DNA of 64,000 nt from Anastatus disparis (GCA_017163975.1 JAFFSR010000309.1:124001-188000), one strand, 5' to 3'. Positions 37,585 through 49,873 are shown, counted from the first letter of the stretch. Made by a program: numbers and translations. The notes: a model not told the origin generated them from the sequence alone.

Positions 37585-39079
37585 ATGAACTACAAATTAA
37601 TTGAATGTTCTTTTTGTACACTTATATTCGAGTCGCCGTCACTTTTACGACATATAAATGCGGATCTGCCACCCCAACATAACAACTATAGCACTTACGG
37701 AAGTCGGAGACTGCGTGCTATCCGACGCAGAACCTGCTGAAGAAGAAATATACCTCCAATTGCTACAACATACTCAATATTTCAAGGTCCGAGCTTACCA
37801 ATGTAAAATAAAGGTAGAGCAGGAAATTACATATTGCGGTATGCATTCGCACAACTCAAAAGTAAAAGGAGGCTCTACCATATTCATGGAGTTGGCAACG
37901 AGAGAAGCATGCGAAGATCTCGTTAGATATGGCCAATATAAATATGGACGCTCCGTAATAAATAATCTAGTGGTGAACGCATCCAATAGAAGGACTGTCA
38001 CAGTCGCCGGAAGATTGGATGCAAACGGATATTTTGAGGGTACAACTTACAATGATAATGGATATGAATACGAAAAAGTAGTCGTAACTGCGAAACTGGA
38101 GATCAAAGCAACAGACTACGAGGTCATCATAGATAAAAAAAAGAATATGGTGATCCTAAGCACCGGAACTCGATGCAGCTACACCAACGAAAGATGCATT
38201 GATGAGGAAGAAAGCTGCATTTTCTGGACCCCAGTAATGGGATCCATATGTAAGTTCGATGAATTCACCATCCTATATTAAGGTATAGGGACACGTATGG
38301 TTGATAACAATTCGAACGCTCCCGTTATCTACTTTGGTAATTTAACTGGGAAGATAAATTTTGGTCTAACCAAAACTGGAGAAGAGATGCTATGCGGATA
38401 TAAATTAATTGAAACGGATCAAACAGAACTATTCATTTTAGAAACCACAAGAGGCAAATTATTCACCACCCAAAAAAGCTTGGAGACACCAGATATCATC
38501 CTTACTACATATTTCAACGCAAAAATAATGAATCTCGGAAGACATCTCGATAAACAACTAGGATCACTATTTCGTGACATAGTCCTGCACCGATGTATAT
38601 TGGAGAAGCAAATCATAGAAAATGCTCTACCTCTGGCGTTCTTAAACCCAGACCTTTTTGCCATGAAAGTCGTGAAGGAGCAAGGTTATTTAGCCATAGC
38701 AGCAGGAGAAGTCGCCCATATCATTCAATTTGTACCACGATCTCGAAAAATGAGAAAAACGGAACAATGCTACTACGAAGTACCAGTGACTTACGATGAC
38801 GAAGCTTACTTCGCCAAACCTATCAGCATTTTATATGGATGGAGTACAAGACTCCTGGGAGCCATTTTTGGCTCGATAACACATTTGCTTATGAGCCTGG
38901 CTAAGCCCAAACGTACAGGGAAGGATAAAACATCAGAACACGGAAAAGCCACCGGGTCAACGGAATCATTGAATCCGCCAAGAAGAGGACTCAGCAGATC
39001 TAACTCTATGCCACCATCAAGAAAAACCATCCGTGACATCGAGCTCAAACTGTTGGGAACCCCAAAGCTAAACAATTAA
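37585..39079 (+). pseudogene. env: Envelope-like glycoprotein (ORF3), broken
   Basis: Two long frames, 37658-38281 and 38297-39079, lie between integrase and the 3' LTR, the place of env, and are separated by one TAA at 38279-38281 in the same frame. A short ATG frame from 37585 precedes them in a different frame. The first part is rich in paired Cys and has YCGMHSH and CIFWTP motifs. The second has a membrane-spanning candidate near 38835-38900 (LYGWSTRLLGAIFGS) and a basic cytoplasmic tail. From memory the YCGMHSH pattern recalls glycoproteins of chuvirus-like negative-strand RNA viruses captured by insect retroelements. This assignment is tentative. It is distinct from the env at 61517-63483. 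Confidence 0.6.
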
Positions 39080-39098
39080 AATCTTATTGCTTTGTTTT

Positions 39099-39109
39099 CA
39101 CGGTGGGGG
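39099..39109 (+). promoter_or_regulatory. Polypurine tract
   Basis: ACGGTGGGGG directly before TGTTACATCC, the LTR start. It is the expected site for plus-strand DNA priming and sets the 3' LTR boundary. Confidence 0.65.
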
Positions 39110-40341
39110 TGTTACATCCGCATAATCATGGATGTATGAAAAATCATTTTTTTGAAAAAAGGTCTTTTCATTATTTTTACCTCTTTTCAATTAATTTTTT
39201 TATTTTTAGCTGTAGACAGATAATTATGTTTGTTTGCAGTTCTCTCCCCGAATAAATACATATAAGTAAATGAATAAATCTTTTAGTAATAAGGAATATG
39301 CTGTATTAAAAAATAAATTTAATTTCTTGTAATAGTTTTAAGAGAAAAGCAGTAAGTTCGCGCAACGTATACGCTACCTCAGCATTTTTAGGCGTGATAA
39401 GAAGATATCTTCTGTCACCGAATGTGAGATTTCAAAGAGTTTCTTACGGCCGAACTGACGAATGGGACTCTTTTAAATTTTGACAAACTTGCATTTTTAT
39501 TTCTAGATTTGTACCTTTCTTGCAGAGAAAAATAATTTTAATAAGTCAGTCTGCAGTCAGTTCTTCCGAGCAACAGTACAAGCAAAAGAGAGAACCTCAA
39601 TAAAAAAAACTTGTAAGTTCGCGCCGAATTCTACTAGGCTATTAGTTTTTTTTTTCTTGTTGCTTCTTAAATTAATTTCTTTTACAAAAAAAAAATCAAG
39701 CAACGCAAGTTCGGAACGCGCTTAAATCATCGAGCTATTTTCTTTTTCGCTAGTTTATCTCTCAATATACGCGACGTATTGTGTTTAAAATATTTCTGCA
39801 AAATCTAATCACAAAGTGCCAATAATAAATAAAAAAGGGGAATTTTAACAAAAAAAAGGACATTTTTTTTTTAATTTTTCGTAACTGTGCGATTGAACTT
39901 ACAGCTTACCAATCAATTTAACAATAAGAATAAGTAAACAAATTGCGCAAACAATCAAAAAATTATAATTACAAAATATTCGCTAGTAATCGCACAATCG
40001 ACTTGTTTTGAACTGTAAATCAAAGTTCTATAAATATAATTATAAAATATATTTTCCGAATCGTGCTAGTGAAAAAGTTCAATTCAATAAATAGATTTTA
40101 ATTAACTAGTTCTTGGTTATAATTTATTTAACAACCCAACCAACTACAAGCAGGCAACCAGAGGGGAGCACCACGCCACATTTCAACACTAATCAACAAA
40201 AATTTAAGTTATCTACGACCACGCAGCCAACCCATAAAAAGGTAAGTGATTCGGCTCCTCTACCCTGCATGCGAGACAAGAAATATCTTACGATTGAATA
40301 TAACGTCCGAATAAACCTATTTAAGGTGACCGGACATAACA
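39110..40341 (+). mobile_element. 3' LTR of gypsy-type element
   Basis: It begins TGTTACATCC after the polypurine tract and ends GGACATAACA, giving TGTTA...TAACA inverted termini. 39315-40341 is shared with the 5' LTR, with a deletion of about 100 bp here between AAAAAGGA-type direct repeats. CCGAATAAATAC near 39255 is a polyadenylation-signal candidate. 39315-39480 translates on the minus strand as LINE sequence. The downstream flank is the 455-bp repeat (copy C). Confidence 0.82.
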
Positions 40342-40814
40342 CTATTAATTTTTTTAACGTTAAATAAAAGCATTTTTTTTAACTATTTTTTTTATTAATT
40401 TTATTTATTATATGAGTATACAAACGTCCAGTCATATATGTACATATTTGTATACTTATATATACGTAAACGTATACACAAGTGTGTTTTTGCAAAACAC
40501 ACACACTTTTATACATTTTCTCAGTAACGCCTATATGTATAAGCCTTTCCTGAGAATTGAGTAGCTGTTACGAATAACCGCACAAAGAAGAGAGGCCGAT
40601 TAGTCGGATAGCGCTGGCTATATGATATGGCTTATATATAATAAATATTTAATCATGAAAAAGTTTAAAAATAATTATAGAATCATGTATTGTCATGCAA
40701 AATACATATATTCTGAAAATTTCAGCCTTCTAAGTCAATTGGAAGTACGTCAATTTTCAATTGCAAGATTCGAGGACATATTCAGAGGCAGTCAAGTTAA
40801 ATAAAAGCGTTTAA
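40342..40814 (-). repeat. 455-bp dispersed repeat, copy C (reverse)
   Basis: Reverse-complement copy of 8312-8766, with AACGTTAAATAAAAGC at 40356-40371 and TTAAATAAAAGCGTTTAAA at the right end. The extra bases CTATTAATTTTTTT after the LTR also match the sequence that follows the repeat in copies A and B, so the gypsy element inserted inside this composite. Confidence 0.8.
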
Positions 40815-42785
40815 AAATACATCAATTTTCAACAAAGTTATAAAACTTTAAATATTGGTTTTTTTTAAAGACTGGCCAATTAATTATGCACGCAACTGTA
40901 TTTTATATTTACTACATGTTGTTTTGTAACAAATTAATTATATGATATTTGGTTAAATATCAAAATAATTAAATAAATTTATTTATTAGTTGAAATATAC
41001 ATAATATAATTATTGATTTTTTCATATTCTTATGATTTTAATTATTCAAAATTTTTATTTTCTAGATTTTTTTATTTAGAATATAATGTATTATAATTAT
41101 AATATAATTTATTAATATAATAATATTTGTATTATAAACAATAATTGTTATACAATTATTGTTTAATTCTAATTGCCATAATACCTACGAAAGAACGCAA
41201 CAATCAATTGGTTAAGAAAATTGCGTCCCGTATAGTTTCATTATTCCGCCCGGTTTTATCTACTCATGTGGTAAGTTACCTCAGGGTAAGCTTCACACGT
41301 GCTAAGAGAGGATAAATTAGTGCGCTTTCTATGTCATTGAAATAATTAATTATTTATATTCTAATGTTTATATGGTTTTTTAAACATCAAAAAATATAAA
41401 TAATATTTATTTATCGCTAAAACAATATGTATTCATTGTTTTTTCCATCAAAATACCTTCAAATAAAAAAAATGTATATTCTTTCAAAATATTTTACATT
41501 GTTGTAATTCGATAAATAATTAATATAAATAAATTTTTTTATAGAAACTTTTTTTATTTGATTTTTTTAATAACCATCGAATCATAAAAAGTAATTTATT
41601 CAACAGTTTTTTTTCACTGATCATGCTAGTGCACTAATTATACTGTTTTCAAAAGAAATGGTTATCGAGCGCAACTTTTTATACATACATGATTGTATAA
41701 TAGATATTTTTTTCATAAAATTCACCATATTTTAAACAAAAAGTAAGTAACCGTACTTAGAGTTTAATAAACAGTTGTAGTATAAAATCTTTTAATTTTT
41801 GAAATTTTCTTCAATTATTTTTGGCGAGCGCAATAGAGAAATAAATTTCGTGAATGTATTTAAAATTTTTATGCATTCCATTATGTATAGTAGGAGAAAA
41901 TTAAACAACGGATTTTGGATTCTCGGTCGGTATCGAATCTGCTCCGGCCTGCTCTTAAGGTTAAATTAAAGAAATTATAAACGTGCAAAGGTTGTTATTG
42001 TTATTCACAATAAATTTCAATTTGGCCATAAAAACAATTTTATCCCTTAAACAAATTTCGAAGACGCATCAAATATATGAGGCCAGACAATTGAAGCACT
42101 TCGATTGTCGAAAAGCTGTAAAAAAAATGCACCTGGAAAATACACGTGAAAAAAACACGTGAAAAAAATACATGAAAAAACACGCAAATTTTAAATGTAA
42201 AAAACACGTGTTTTTTAATAGGGTACTACATTGCTTTCTGAATTTTGCAACTATTTTAAAAACAAAAAAAAAAGTACTTTACAATTAAACAATGCATATA
42301 AAATAAAGTAATATTTCAAATTTAATTTTAAATTTCCAAGTAAATTAATAATAAATCACTTATTTCTCCTCCTGAAGCAAACATTCTTTTTGAAGAAAAA
42401 GTTCAAATCTCTGTTATTTCTCATTTATTGTTGTAACCAACTTAAAACGGTTAAATATTAATATCAAATTCATAACAACAAAAATTTAAGATGATCCATA
42501 GTTATAACATTTTTTATAAGAGAATTTAGGTCGAAGTTTCATATATTATCAATTGTTTTAAAAACAAAAATTTTTAAACTAATGGCATCATCTCGTGATT
42601 TCTTAAAGAAATTTCGTAAATTTAACGCTCTAAATATACAAAACAAAAAAAATAAGAAAGTCATTTAACCATCCAATTATAAAAGTTTTAACATGTGATT
42701 CAATAAAGTCTGATTAACAAAAATTTAATTTGCAAAATTTTTAATATATAAATATCTAATATATAAAATTTTATGTCATATTCCA
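40815..42785. other. AT-rich region without firm genes
   Basis: 41150-41330 is a less AT-rich patch open for about 35 codons into a GTAAGT donor, but no acceptor is visible upstream. 42140-42205 has three or four copies of an ACACGTGAAAAA-like unit and an inverted ACACGTGTTTTTT. Confidence 0.45.
41921..41958 (+). mobile_element. 3' end fragment of the GAGCAGGCCGGA TTAA family
   Basis: TCGGTCGGTATCGAATCTG, then CTCCGGCCTGCTCTTAA, matches the right end of 3713-4084. The rest of the element is not visible, so it is a truncated copy. Confidence 0.65.
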
Positions 42786-42789
42786 CAAA

Positions 42790-44790
42790 GCTTCGTAGTT
42801 TTAAATTACCAAAGGAAATAGATGATTCAAGTTTCCCGCATCTCATATTAAGCCAGTCAAAATAAGGTTTTGTTCTGCCGAAATTAGTAACTGGCAACGA
42901 CCTATGCGATCATTTAAAAGATAGTCCGTATATGTTTACTTATATGTTTTGGACTAGCAACTATGATTTATTAATTAGTTATTAACAAATTAATGCAAAA
43001 AACGCCTTTATTTGTTTTTTGCTAATAAAACGAAAACTATTTGACAAATTAGTATGGTGTCAATGGGAAAGTTGTAGAGAATTGAATTATCAACCAAACG
43101 AGAGGTTAAACGATTCGATCGGTTTATTAGAACTGAAGAAAATTTGGAAAAACCGTAAAATTTTTCATTTTTTTTTTTAATTCATAATTCTGTTGTTTAT
43201 TAATATTAAGAACTGAAATTTGGCACAGAAATAGATAATTATATCTACTTTTAACATGCTTAAGGCAGATACTATCGGAAAATTAGTTTCTGTGCAATTG
43301 CAATTTTTTTTTCGGTATTCCTCCCTTATTTGTATTACCGATTGAGAACGTCGTACATACATTTTTAAAAGGGTTTTGAAAACTAGAAACAATGTACTAT
43401 TAAACGTATATCCTCAGTTTTCATTAAAATTGTGTAAAAAGGGTGAAATATGCACTCGAACATCGACGCAAACGGTCGAGCGCGTGGTACACAGCAAAAT
43501 GTGGGGATGGAGGAGAAACTGTAAAATATCTTTAGGTTTCATTATTCGTGAAATCTGAATAGGAAATCAGATTCGTCGGTTAAGAATACCGTAATTAAAA
43601 AAAAACACTTTAATATAAGTGCATTAAGAAGGGGCCGAACTATCCGTCTTTGTCTTATAGCGTTTTTCATCATTTATGTAAACACTATCCGGTATAACAA
43701 GAAAAAAATAGCAGCCCCCGCTAGATATTAGTATAATTAGTAAATTTTGTAATAACAACCAAATTTTTTACCGCATAGTTTTTGACTAATTAGAGACCTA
43801 CTAGCAATCTAGAATATAACCTATCTTTTTTTGGTAGGTCTCTAATTATTCAAAAACTACGCAGTGAAAAAATTCGGTTGTTATTCCAAAATTTACTTAT
43901 TATACTAATATCTAGCGGGGGCTGCTATTTTTTTCTTGTTATACCGGATAGTGTTTACATAAATGATGAAAAACGCTATTAGACAAAGACAGATAGTTCG
44001 GCCCCTTCTTAATCGCCAAAAACAAGCCAGTTAAAAAATTGAACGTTTCACGCCGCGCGCTGGTATATCTATATATATCGTTTCTCCTCCATCCCCACTT
44101 TTTTCTGTGTACCGCGCGCTCGACCGTTTGCGTCGATCTTAGAGTGCATATTTCACCCTTTTTACACAATTTTAATGAAAACTGAGAATATATGTTTAAT
44201 AGTATATTATTTCTAGTTTTCAAAACCCTTGTAAAAATGTATGCACGACGTTTTCAATCGGTAATATAAAGAAGAATGGAATACCGAAAAAAAAATTGCG
44301 ATTGCACAGAAACTAATTATCCGATAGTATCTGCCTTTGGCATGTTAAAAGTAGATATAACTATCTACTTCTGTGCCAAATTTCAGCTCTTAAAATTATT
44401 AAACAACAGAGTTATGAATTAAAAAAAAAATGAAAAATTTTCCGGTTTTTCCGAATTTTCTTCGGTTCTAATAAACCGATCGTATCGTTTGACCTCTCGT
44501 TTTGTTAATGATTCAACTTTCTACAACTTTCCCATTGACACCATACTAATTTGTCAAATAGTTTTCGTTTTATTAGCAAAAAACAAATAAAGGCGTTTTT
44601 TGCATTAATTTGTTAATAACTAATTAATAAATCATAGTTGCTAGTCCAAAACATATAAGTAAACATATACGGACTATCTTTTAAATGATCGCATAGGTCG
44701 TTGCCAGTTACTAATTCTGGCAAAATAAGACTTTTTTCGGTCCATTGACTGGCCTATATCAAAATGAAACTTAAATACCACTGCGTAAAA
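42790..44790. repeat. 2-kb palindrome with arms of about 700 bp
   Basis: The left arm, about 42855-43530, is an inverted copy of the right arm, about 44055-44715, at high identity. Fainter matching reaches about 42790 and 44790. Example pairs are CGACCTATGCGATCATTTAA (42897) with its complement at 44685-44704, and TGGGGATGGAGGA with TCCTCCATCCCCA. Both arms carry the same short open stretch (FSLKLCKKGEICT), which explains the similar open frames at 43376-43558 plus and 43939-44223 minus. It holds no recognised protein. The centre holds a TTAA MITE (43624-44012). A large foldback element, or an inverted duplication of a repeat, would both fit. Confidence 0.85.
43624..44012. mobile_element. Palindromic TTAA-flanked MITE, second copy (GAAGGGGCCGAACTAT ends)
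   Basis: TTAA at 43624-43627 and 44009-44012, with the same ends and nearly the same sequence as 7812-8200. The halves are inverted copies meeting near 43815-43835. It sits near the axis of the larger palindrome, so two foldbacks are nested. Confidence 0.9.
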
Positions 44791-45690
44791 TCTTGTAACT
44801 TAATTTCTTTTTTTTTTATTCACGAAAATCTAAAATTGCAATTATAAACCTGGGAACGAATAAAACTTTCCTTCACACACGAGATATAAGATAAAAGATT
44901 TTTTTATAAAAGCAGTACACGTATCGCGCTTATCTATACATTTCTAAAGTGAAAATAACGCGTAGTATTTTTTTTTAATTCATGAAACAATTGATACAAT
45001 AAAATTAAAAGCACCATAATAAATCTTTAAAACAATATTTTTACAAAATAACAATTGGAAATAAATTCTTTTTACCTGGTAAAATAAAGTCTTTTATCGG
45101 GAGTAATATACAAAATTGATAAAGTATTTACTTGTAATATCATAATGCGTTTTTATGATTAAATTTGAGATTAAAACTAATAGACTTCTTAGTTATACTC
45201 ATTGCTCGACCCAATAATAAAGTATTACCTTTCAAACATAAGATAATACATTAAAAACAATGCATTAAAAATTCAATTGTTTAATTATTACTACAAAAAT
45301 TATTATATTAAAGAAAATTATAAAGGCAATCGCTATAAATTAGGAAAAATAAAATTAGAACTCACAGTGACAGAAATATAATATAATACCTGGTTTAAAA
45401 ATCAACAAATTGCAAGTATCTTTCAAATATTTATAAAAATTAATTATATTATTAGTACTAATTCTACTTAAACCAGTCTCTTTTTCTTCCAAATTATTTC
45501 AATTAGTTGGATAATGAACCTAAAATCATTACAGATGATTATTGTTATTTCACCTGCAGTGCATTGAACTTAATGATTGCTTAATCTATTTCATGAAGTG
45601 TATAAGTATAGATTTCAGTTTTGCAATAAACCCATGTAGTATATACATATAGATATTTTTTACCAAAAAATTTCTGTAGACTTGCATTAT
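44791..45690. other. AT-rich spacer
   Basis: Nothing coding or structured was seen. Confidence 0.5.
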
Positions 45691-46095
45691 TTAAGGGGTG
45701 TCCTCATACCGGCACAGAGATCTACCTTATCTACATTTGAATTATGTATTTTAATAAAAATTTAACTATTTTTTACTAAAATTTATAGAAGAGGCACATT
45801 CTTAACATTCTAAAGAATTTATTGCAACGTCAAAAGACAGAATAAAAGTGAAAATGAAGACAAAAACTGCATAATACGATTATTTATAACTACATTGAAA
45901 AGTTAATCGTATTAAGCAGTTTTCGCCTTTATTTTTACCTTTATATTGTCTTTTAACGTTGCAATAAATTCTTTGGCATGTTAAGAATGTGCCTCTCCTA
46001 CGAATTTGAGTCATGAATAGTTTAATTTTTATGAAAATTCATAATTTAAATGTAGATAAGGTAGAACTCTATGTCGGTATGAGGATTCCCCTTAA
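45691..46095. mobile_element. Palindromic TTAA-flanked MITE (GGGGTGTCCTCATACCG ends)
   Basis: TTAA at 45691-45694 and 46092-46095. Ends GGGGTGTCCTCATACCG and CGGTATGAGGATTCCCC are inverted. The body is a foldback over the whole 405 bp: AAGAATTTATTGCAACGT on the left pairs with ACGTTGCAATAAATTCTT on the right. This is a third distinct TTAA palindrome family in the window. Confidence 0.88.
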
Positions 46096-46867
46096 TGATA
46101 ACCTCCATTTCCAATTATATTATGTTATTCAAGCCTTAATAAAAAAAAATACAGAATAAGTTAAAATAACAGAAACTTTTGTTCATGAAGTCATTTACGA
46201 AAATACAAATTTTAAAACTAATATGATATAGACCTACCTATATTATAAACTTAGTATTACTGGTCAAATTTTCCTTACAAGTGAAAATTCACTTTTCGTC
46301 TAAAATCTTTAGATTAAGGCTAAAACCATATTATTATAATTCGCTTACACCTTGCATAAAAATTCAAAATATTAAATAATAATTTAGATTAAATACGCGT
46401 TATTCTTAGGATTTGTTTTATCAGTAAGACAAATAAAACTTTAAAAATATAGTTTTTCTAAATTTTATGTTCAATATAGTTAATTATTCTAAGCGGATAA
46501 TCTTTATACTAAAATATTAATAAAAAATAAAAGTTTAAAGATAAAGCTTGCTACAATCTTTTCGAAAAATTCATTTATCATGTTCGATTGAATAACCTAA
46601 GATAATAAATATTTTCTTCCTGACTTTTTGAATTTTCAATGGAATATTATTTTTAGGCTATAATGATATTTAATGATTAATAAAAATTAACGAAATATAC
46701 AAGATATTGTTAACAAAACCATTGAAAAATCCAATTATCATGACTAAACCAAATTCGATAAATTAGACTTATAGAAAGAATTAAATTTTTCAAATTGTAT
46801 ATAAAAATGTAACTGAAATTTAATCAAATTAAGCGTTTGTATAGACCTTTAGAAACAAATTTTGATC
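46096..46867. other. AT-rich spacer
   Basis: Nothing coding or structured was seen. Confidence 0.5.
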
Positions 46868-46984
46868 ATTTTAATAATTTATTTATTTATTTATTTTATT
46901 TATCAACGGGCATAAGCCCATAATACAAAAGAAATAGTGCAAAATTCAGTTGTAGGTGGTACAGTAATAATTTAAATTAATTAA

Positions 46985-49873
46985 CTAATCGTAAGAAAGT
47001 ATACACTTTGATCTTTCAACAACTTGATACCAAGAATCATTAATAAAATTAAACCATTCTCTATGCTTATTACAAACCATCGCAAATCTTATAGAAGGTG
47101 AGTGTAGACAATAATTTCTAACAACAACAGGGACATGGAAAAATTCCTTAAGTCCTCTGAGTTGCCGATTAGGCACAATAAAAGAAAAACGTTCTAACAA
47201 TTGATCACATCTAATTTTGCCCGTTAAAATCTTAAACGGAAATAATAAATCGCATCTTTCGAAGCTTGATTCAATAGTTGGAATCATCAACAACCTTCTA
47301 ATATCCGAATAATTATGATTATCAAAACTCATAGGCATATTAAGTTTAAATGCAGCGTATCTAAGAAATTTCCTAGCCACACTCTCTATAGCTGCCAATT
47401 GATACTGCAAACAAGGTCTCCATATATTAGAAGCATAACTAATTACTGAATAAATATAAGAGTAGTATAACACCCTGAATGACTCACTCCTTTCAAATTT
47501 AGTTGTAAACCTTTTAATAAACCCAATCATTTTTGAGACCTTATTTACAACATGATCTATATGTTTATCAAATTGCAACCTTGAGTCAAATATAACTCCC
47601 AAATCTCTAATCTCATCAACCCTGCTTAACAAAAATTCACCCAAATAATAATCATATACCAGATCTTTGGACCTAGAAAAAGTAATAACCGTGCACTTAG
47701 ATAAATTACGTAATAAGCCGTTTATGGAACACCATTGGAAAAATGATGCAATGTCATCCGGGAGTAGAACAGCATCATCACTGAATATTACTTCTCTGTA
47801 TATTTTGGCATCATCAGCAAACAAAAGAAAATTACTAAATTTAATAACATATTTAACATCATTAATAAAAATCAAAAACAGAATCGGGCCCAAACGAGTC
47901 CCCTGTCCCACTCCAAACCAAACATGCATCAATACAGAAATAAACGACTTAATTTTAACTCTCTGTGTTCTACCACTCAGATATGATTTAAACCATTTAA
48001 GTAAATTACCCCCTATCCCATAATATTCAAGTTTTGACAATAATAAATCAACATTAACAGTATCAAACGCACGACTTAAATCAGCATAAAATGTATCCGT
48101 TGCAGTTCCTTTTTCAAAACAATCTACAATATGGTTAACATAAATACCAAGATTCGTTATTGTGAATCTGCCAGTTAAAAACCCATGTTGTTCGTCAATT
48201 ACATACGCACTAAAATAATTACTCAGTCTATTACAAACTAACTTATCCATTAATTTAGCAAACACATTGTATTTGTTAATAGGCCTATAATTATTTATAT
48301 TAGTGTTATCGCCACTTTTATACAAAGGAGTAACATATGACGTCTTCCAGACCATTGGATAATATCCATTCCCAATAGAAAGATTAAAAAATGAAGTTAA
48401 CCAAGGAACAATTTTAAAACTAATATGTTTAATAATACAGGCATGAATACCATCCGGTCCAGGAGAGCCACTTACATCTAAACCATCAAAACTAAGTTCA
48501 ACCTCCTCCTGTGAAAACTGAATATCACTCATAAATCTCATTACACTACCATTCCCATTAAATGCATCCAACGATTTATCAATGTATACCGACTGAAATT
48601 TCTTTACAAATAGATTAACTATTTTCATTCCATCATCCCCCACTTCATCATCCAAATGCATAACACCTGGATAAGAGTGCAAACCATCCATACCATTAAC
48701 ATAATTAAAGAATGCTTTAGGATTGTCCCTAATAGCACCTTCCGCATTTTTAACATAATTATTTTCATCTCTAGTAATCAACGAACAACAGTCTGATCTA
48801 GTATTTTTAAGAAGATTATAAAACCTTATAGATCCAGTCTCCTTAAATAACTTATGATATTTTTTCTTTAAAATAATTTTACTTTTTAATTCATTAGAAA
48901 ACCACTCCGGGAACTTAGAGATCTTAACACGAATCTTTGGTACACAAGCAGAAATACATTCATTCAATTTATCATATAAATTATTCAATACTTCATCCAT
49001 ATCAACCATTTCATGATCAATATCTGGCAATGTATAATTACCAAATAGCAAATCAAACCGTCTATAATCAGTCCTTTTAAAGTTATAAACATATTCATCA
49101 GATTCTAATGAACAATTCAGCTTGATTGGAATATCAACAGCAAGCGGACAATAAAATCTATCACATGCCACAATAGGCTCTATATACTCATTAATATTTA
49201 AATTTTCAAAATTTGAGAAACACAAATCAAGAGTATTTCCAGCTTTATTTTTATAGCAATTATATTGATAAAGACCATACTGATTACAAAAATCACTGAG
49301 CAGACTAACTGCATGCCTGATATTGACATTGACATGATGACCTTTAGCACACACATCCCCATCAAAATTATACCAACTGAATCCTGGCAAGTTAAAATCA
49401 CCCATTATTAGCACTTTAGGCAACATATTATAATTAGCAAACTTAGATAATAGATCCTGCAAATTATCAATAAAATATTCAAAGTAAGTTAACTCGCCAG
49501 CAACCAGATTTGGTGGTAAGTGAACCGCAACAACAATAAAAAATTCATATCCCATATAAACCTTTAAAGCTAACATTTCAAACATATTATTTTTGAACGG
49601 TAATACTTGAAATTTCAAACTGTTTTTCAGTCCCACCATTACACCACCACCCGAAGATTTAACACTGGTAAATATAGATCTATCACATCTAACAACATTG
49701 TAGTCTTTTAAACCCAATTCTCCATTTTTCACATCTTCATTTAGCCAGGTCTCAGTAAATACAATAATATCCTGGAATAATGATGTGACAGCAGCAGCTC
49801 GAAATGAAGATAATCTTCCTACAATACTATGCACGTTCTGATACAATATAGTAAGTTGATGATCGATTAACTG
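46985..49873 (-). CDS. LINE ORF2: endonuclease and reverse transcriptase
   Basis: The open frame runs about 962 codons from just after the ORF1 stop. It begins with QLIDHQLTILYQNVHS, where YQNV holds the Asn of an APE-type endonuclease; the domain continues with FTETWL, SGGGVMVGL, VHLPPN and MGDFNLPGFSW (to about residue 250). RT motifs follow: WKTSYVTPLYKSGD, NYRPI, FYADLSRAFDTVN, GQGTRLGPILFLIFINDV and the catalytic FADD (LLFADDAKIY), then LGVIFDSRLQFDKHID and the thumb region. It ends at 46985. There is no ATG before the endonuclease start: the first in-frame ATG is about 70 codons in (VMVGL), which would remove the catalytic Asn. The frame is therefore reached by readthrough, by non-AUG initiation, or not at all. 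It would nick target DNA and prime reverse transcription. Confidence 0.93.
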   Translation of the reverse strand, partial: QLIDHQLTILYQNVHSIVGRLSSFRAAAVTSLFQDIIVFTETWLNEDVKNGELGLKDYNVVRCDRSIFTSVKSSGGGVMVGLKNSLKFQVLPFKNNMFEMLALKVYMGYEFFIVVAVHLPPNLVAGELTYFEYFIDNLQDLLSKFANYNMLPKVLIMGDFNLPGFSWYNFDGDVCAKGHHVNVNIRHAVSLLSDFCNQYGLYQYNCYKNKAGNTLDLCFSNFENLNINEYIEPIVACDRFYCPLAVDIPIKLNCSLESDEYVYNFKRTDYRRFDLLFGNYTLPDIDHEMVDMDEVLNNLYDKLNECISACVPKIRVKISKFPEWFSNELKSKIILKKKYHKLFKETGSIRFYNLLKNTRSDCCSLITRDENNYVKNAEGAIRDNPKAFFNYVNGMDGLHSYPGVMHLDDEVGDDGMKIVNLFVKKFQSVYIDKSLDAFNGNGSVMRFMSDIQFSQEEVELSFDGLDVSGSPGPDGIHACIIKHISFKIVPWLTSFFNLSIGNGYYPMVWKTSYVTPLYKSGDNTNINNYRPINKYNVFAKLMDKLVCNRLSNYFSAYVIDEQHGFLTGRFTITNLGIYVNHIVDCFEKGTATDTFYADLSRAFDTVNVDLLLSKLEYYGIGGNLLKWFKSYLSGRTQRVKIKSFISVLMHVWFGVGQGTRLGPILFLIFINDVKYVIKFSNFLLFADDAKIYREVIFSDDAVLLPDDIASFFQWCSINGLLRNLSKCTVITFSRSKDLVYDYYLGEFLLSRVDEIRDLGVIFDSRLQFDKHIDHVVNKVSKMIGFIKRFTTKFERSESFRVLYYSYIYSVISYASNIWRPCLQYQLAAIESVARKFLRYAAFKLNMPMSFDNHNYSDIRRLLMIPTIESSFERCDLLFPFKILTGKIRCDQLLERFSFIVPNRQLRGLKEFFHVPVVVRNYCLHSPSIRFAMVCNKHREWFNFINDSWYQVVERSKCILSYD

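Noticed and set aside
41150..41280. Second exon candidate running into GTAAGT
   Set aside because: The frame is open for about 35 codons and GC is raised, but no AG acceptor with a pyrimidine tract is visible upstream and no protein is recognised.
43177..44223. Similar short proteins on opposite strands
   Set aside because: They are the two arms of the same 2-kb palindrome, so the resemblance is expected; no known domain was found.
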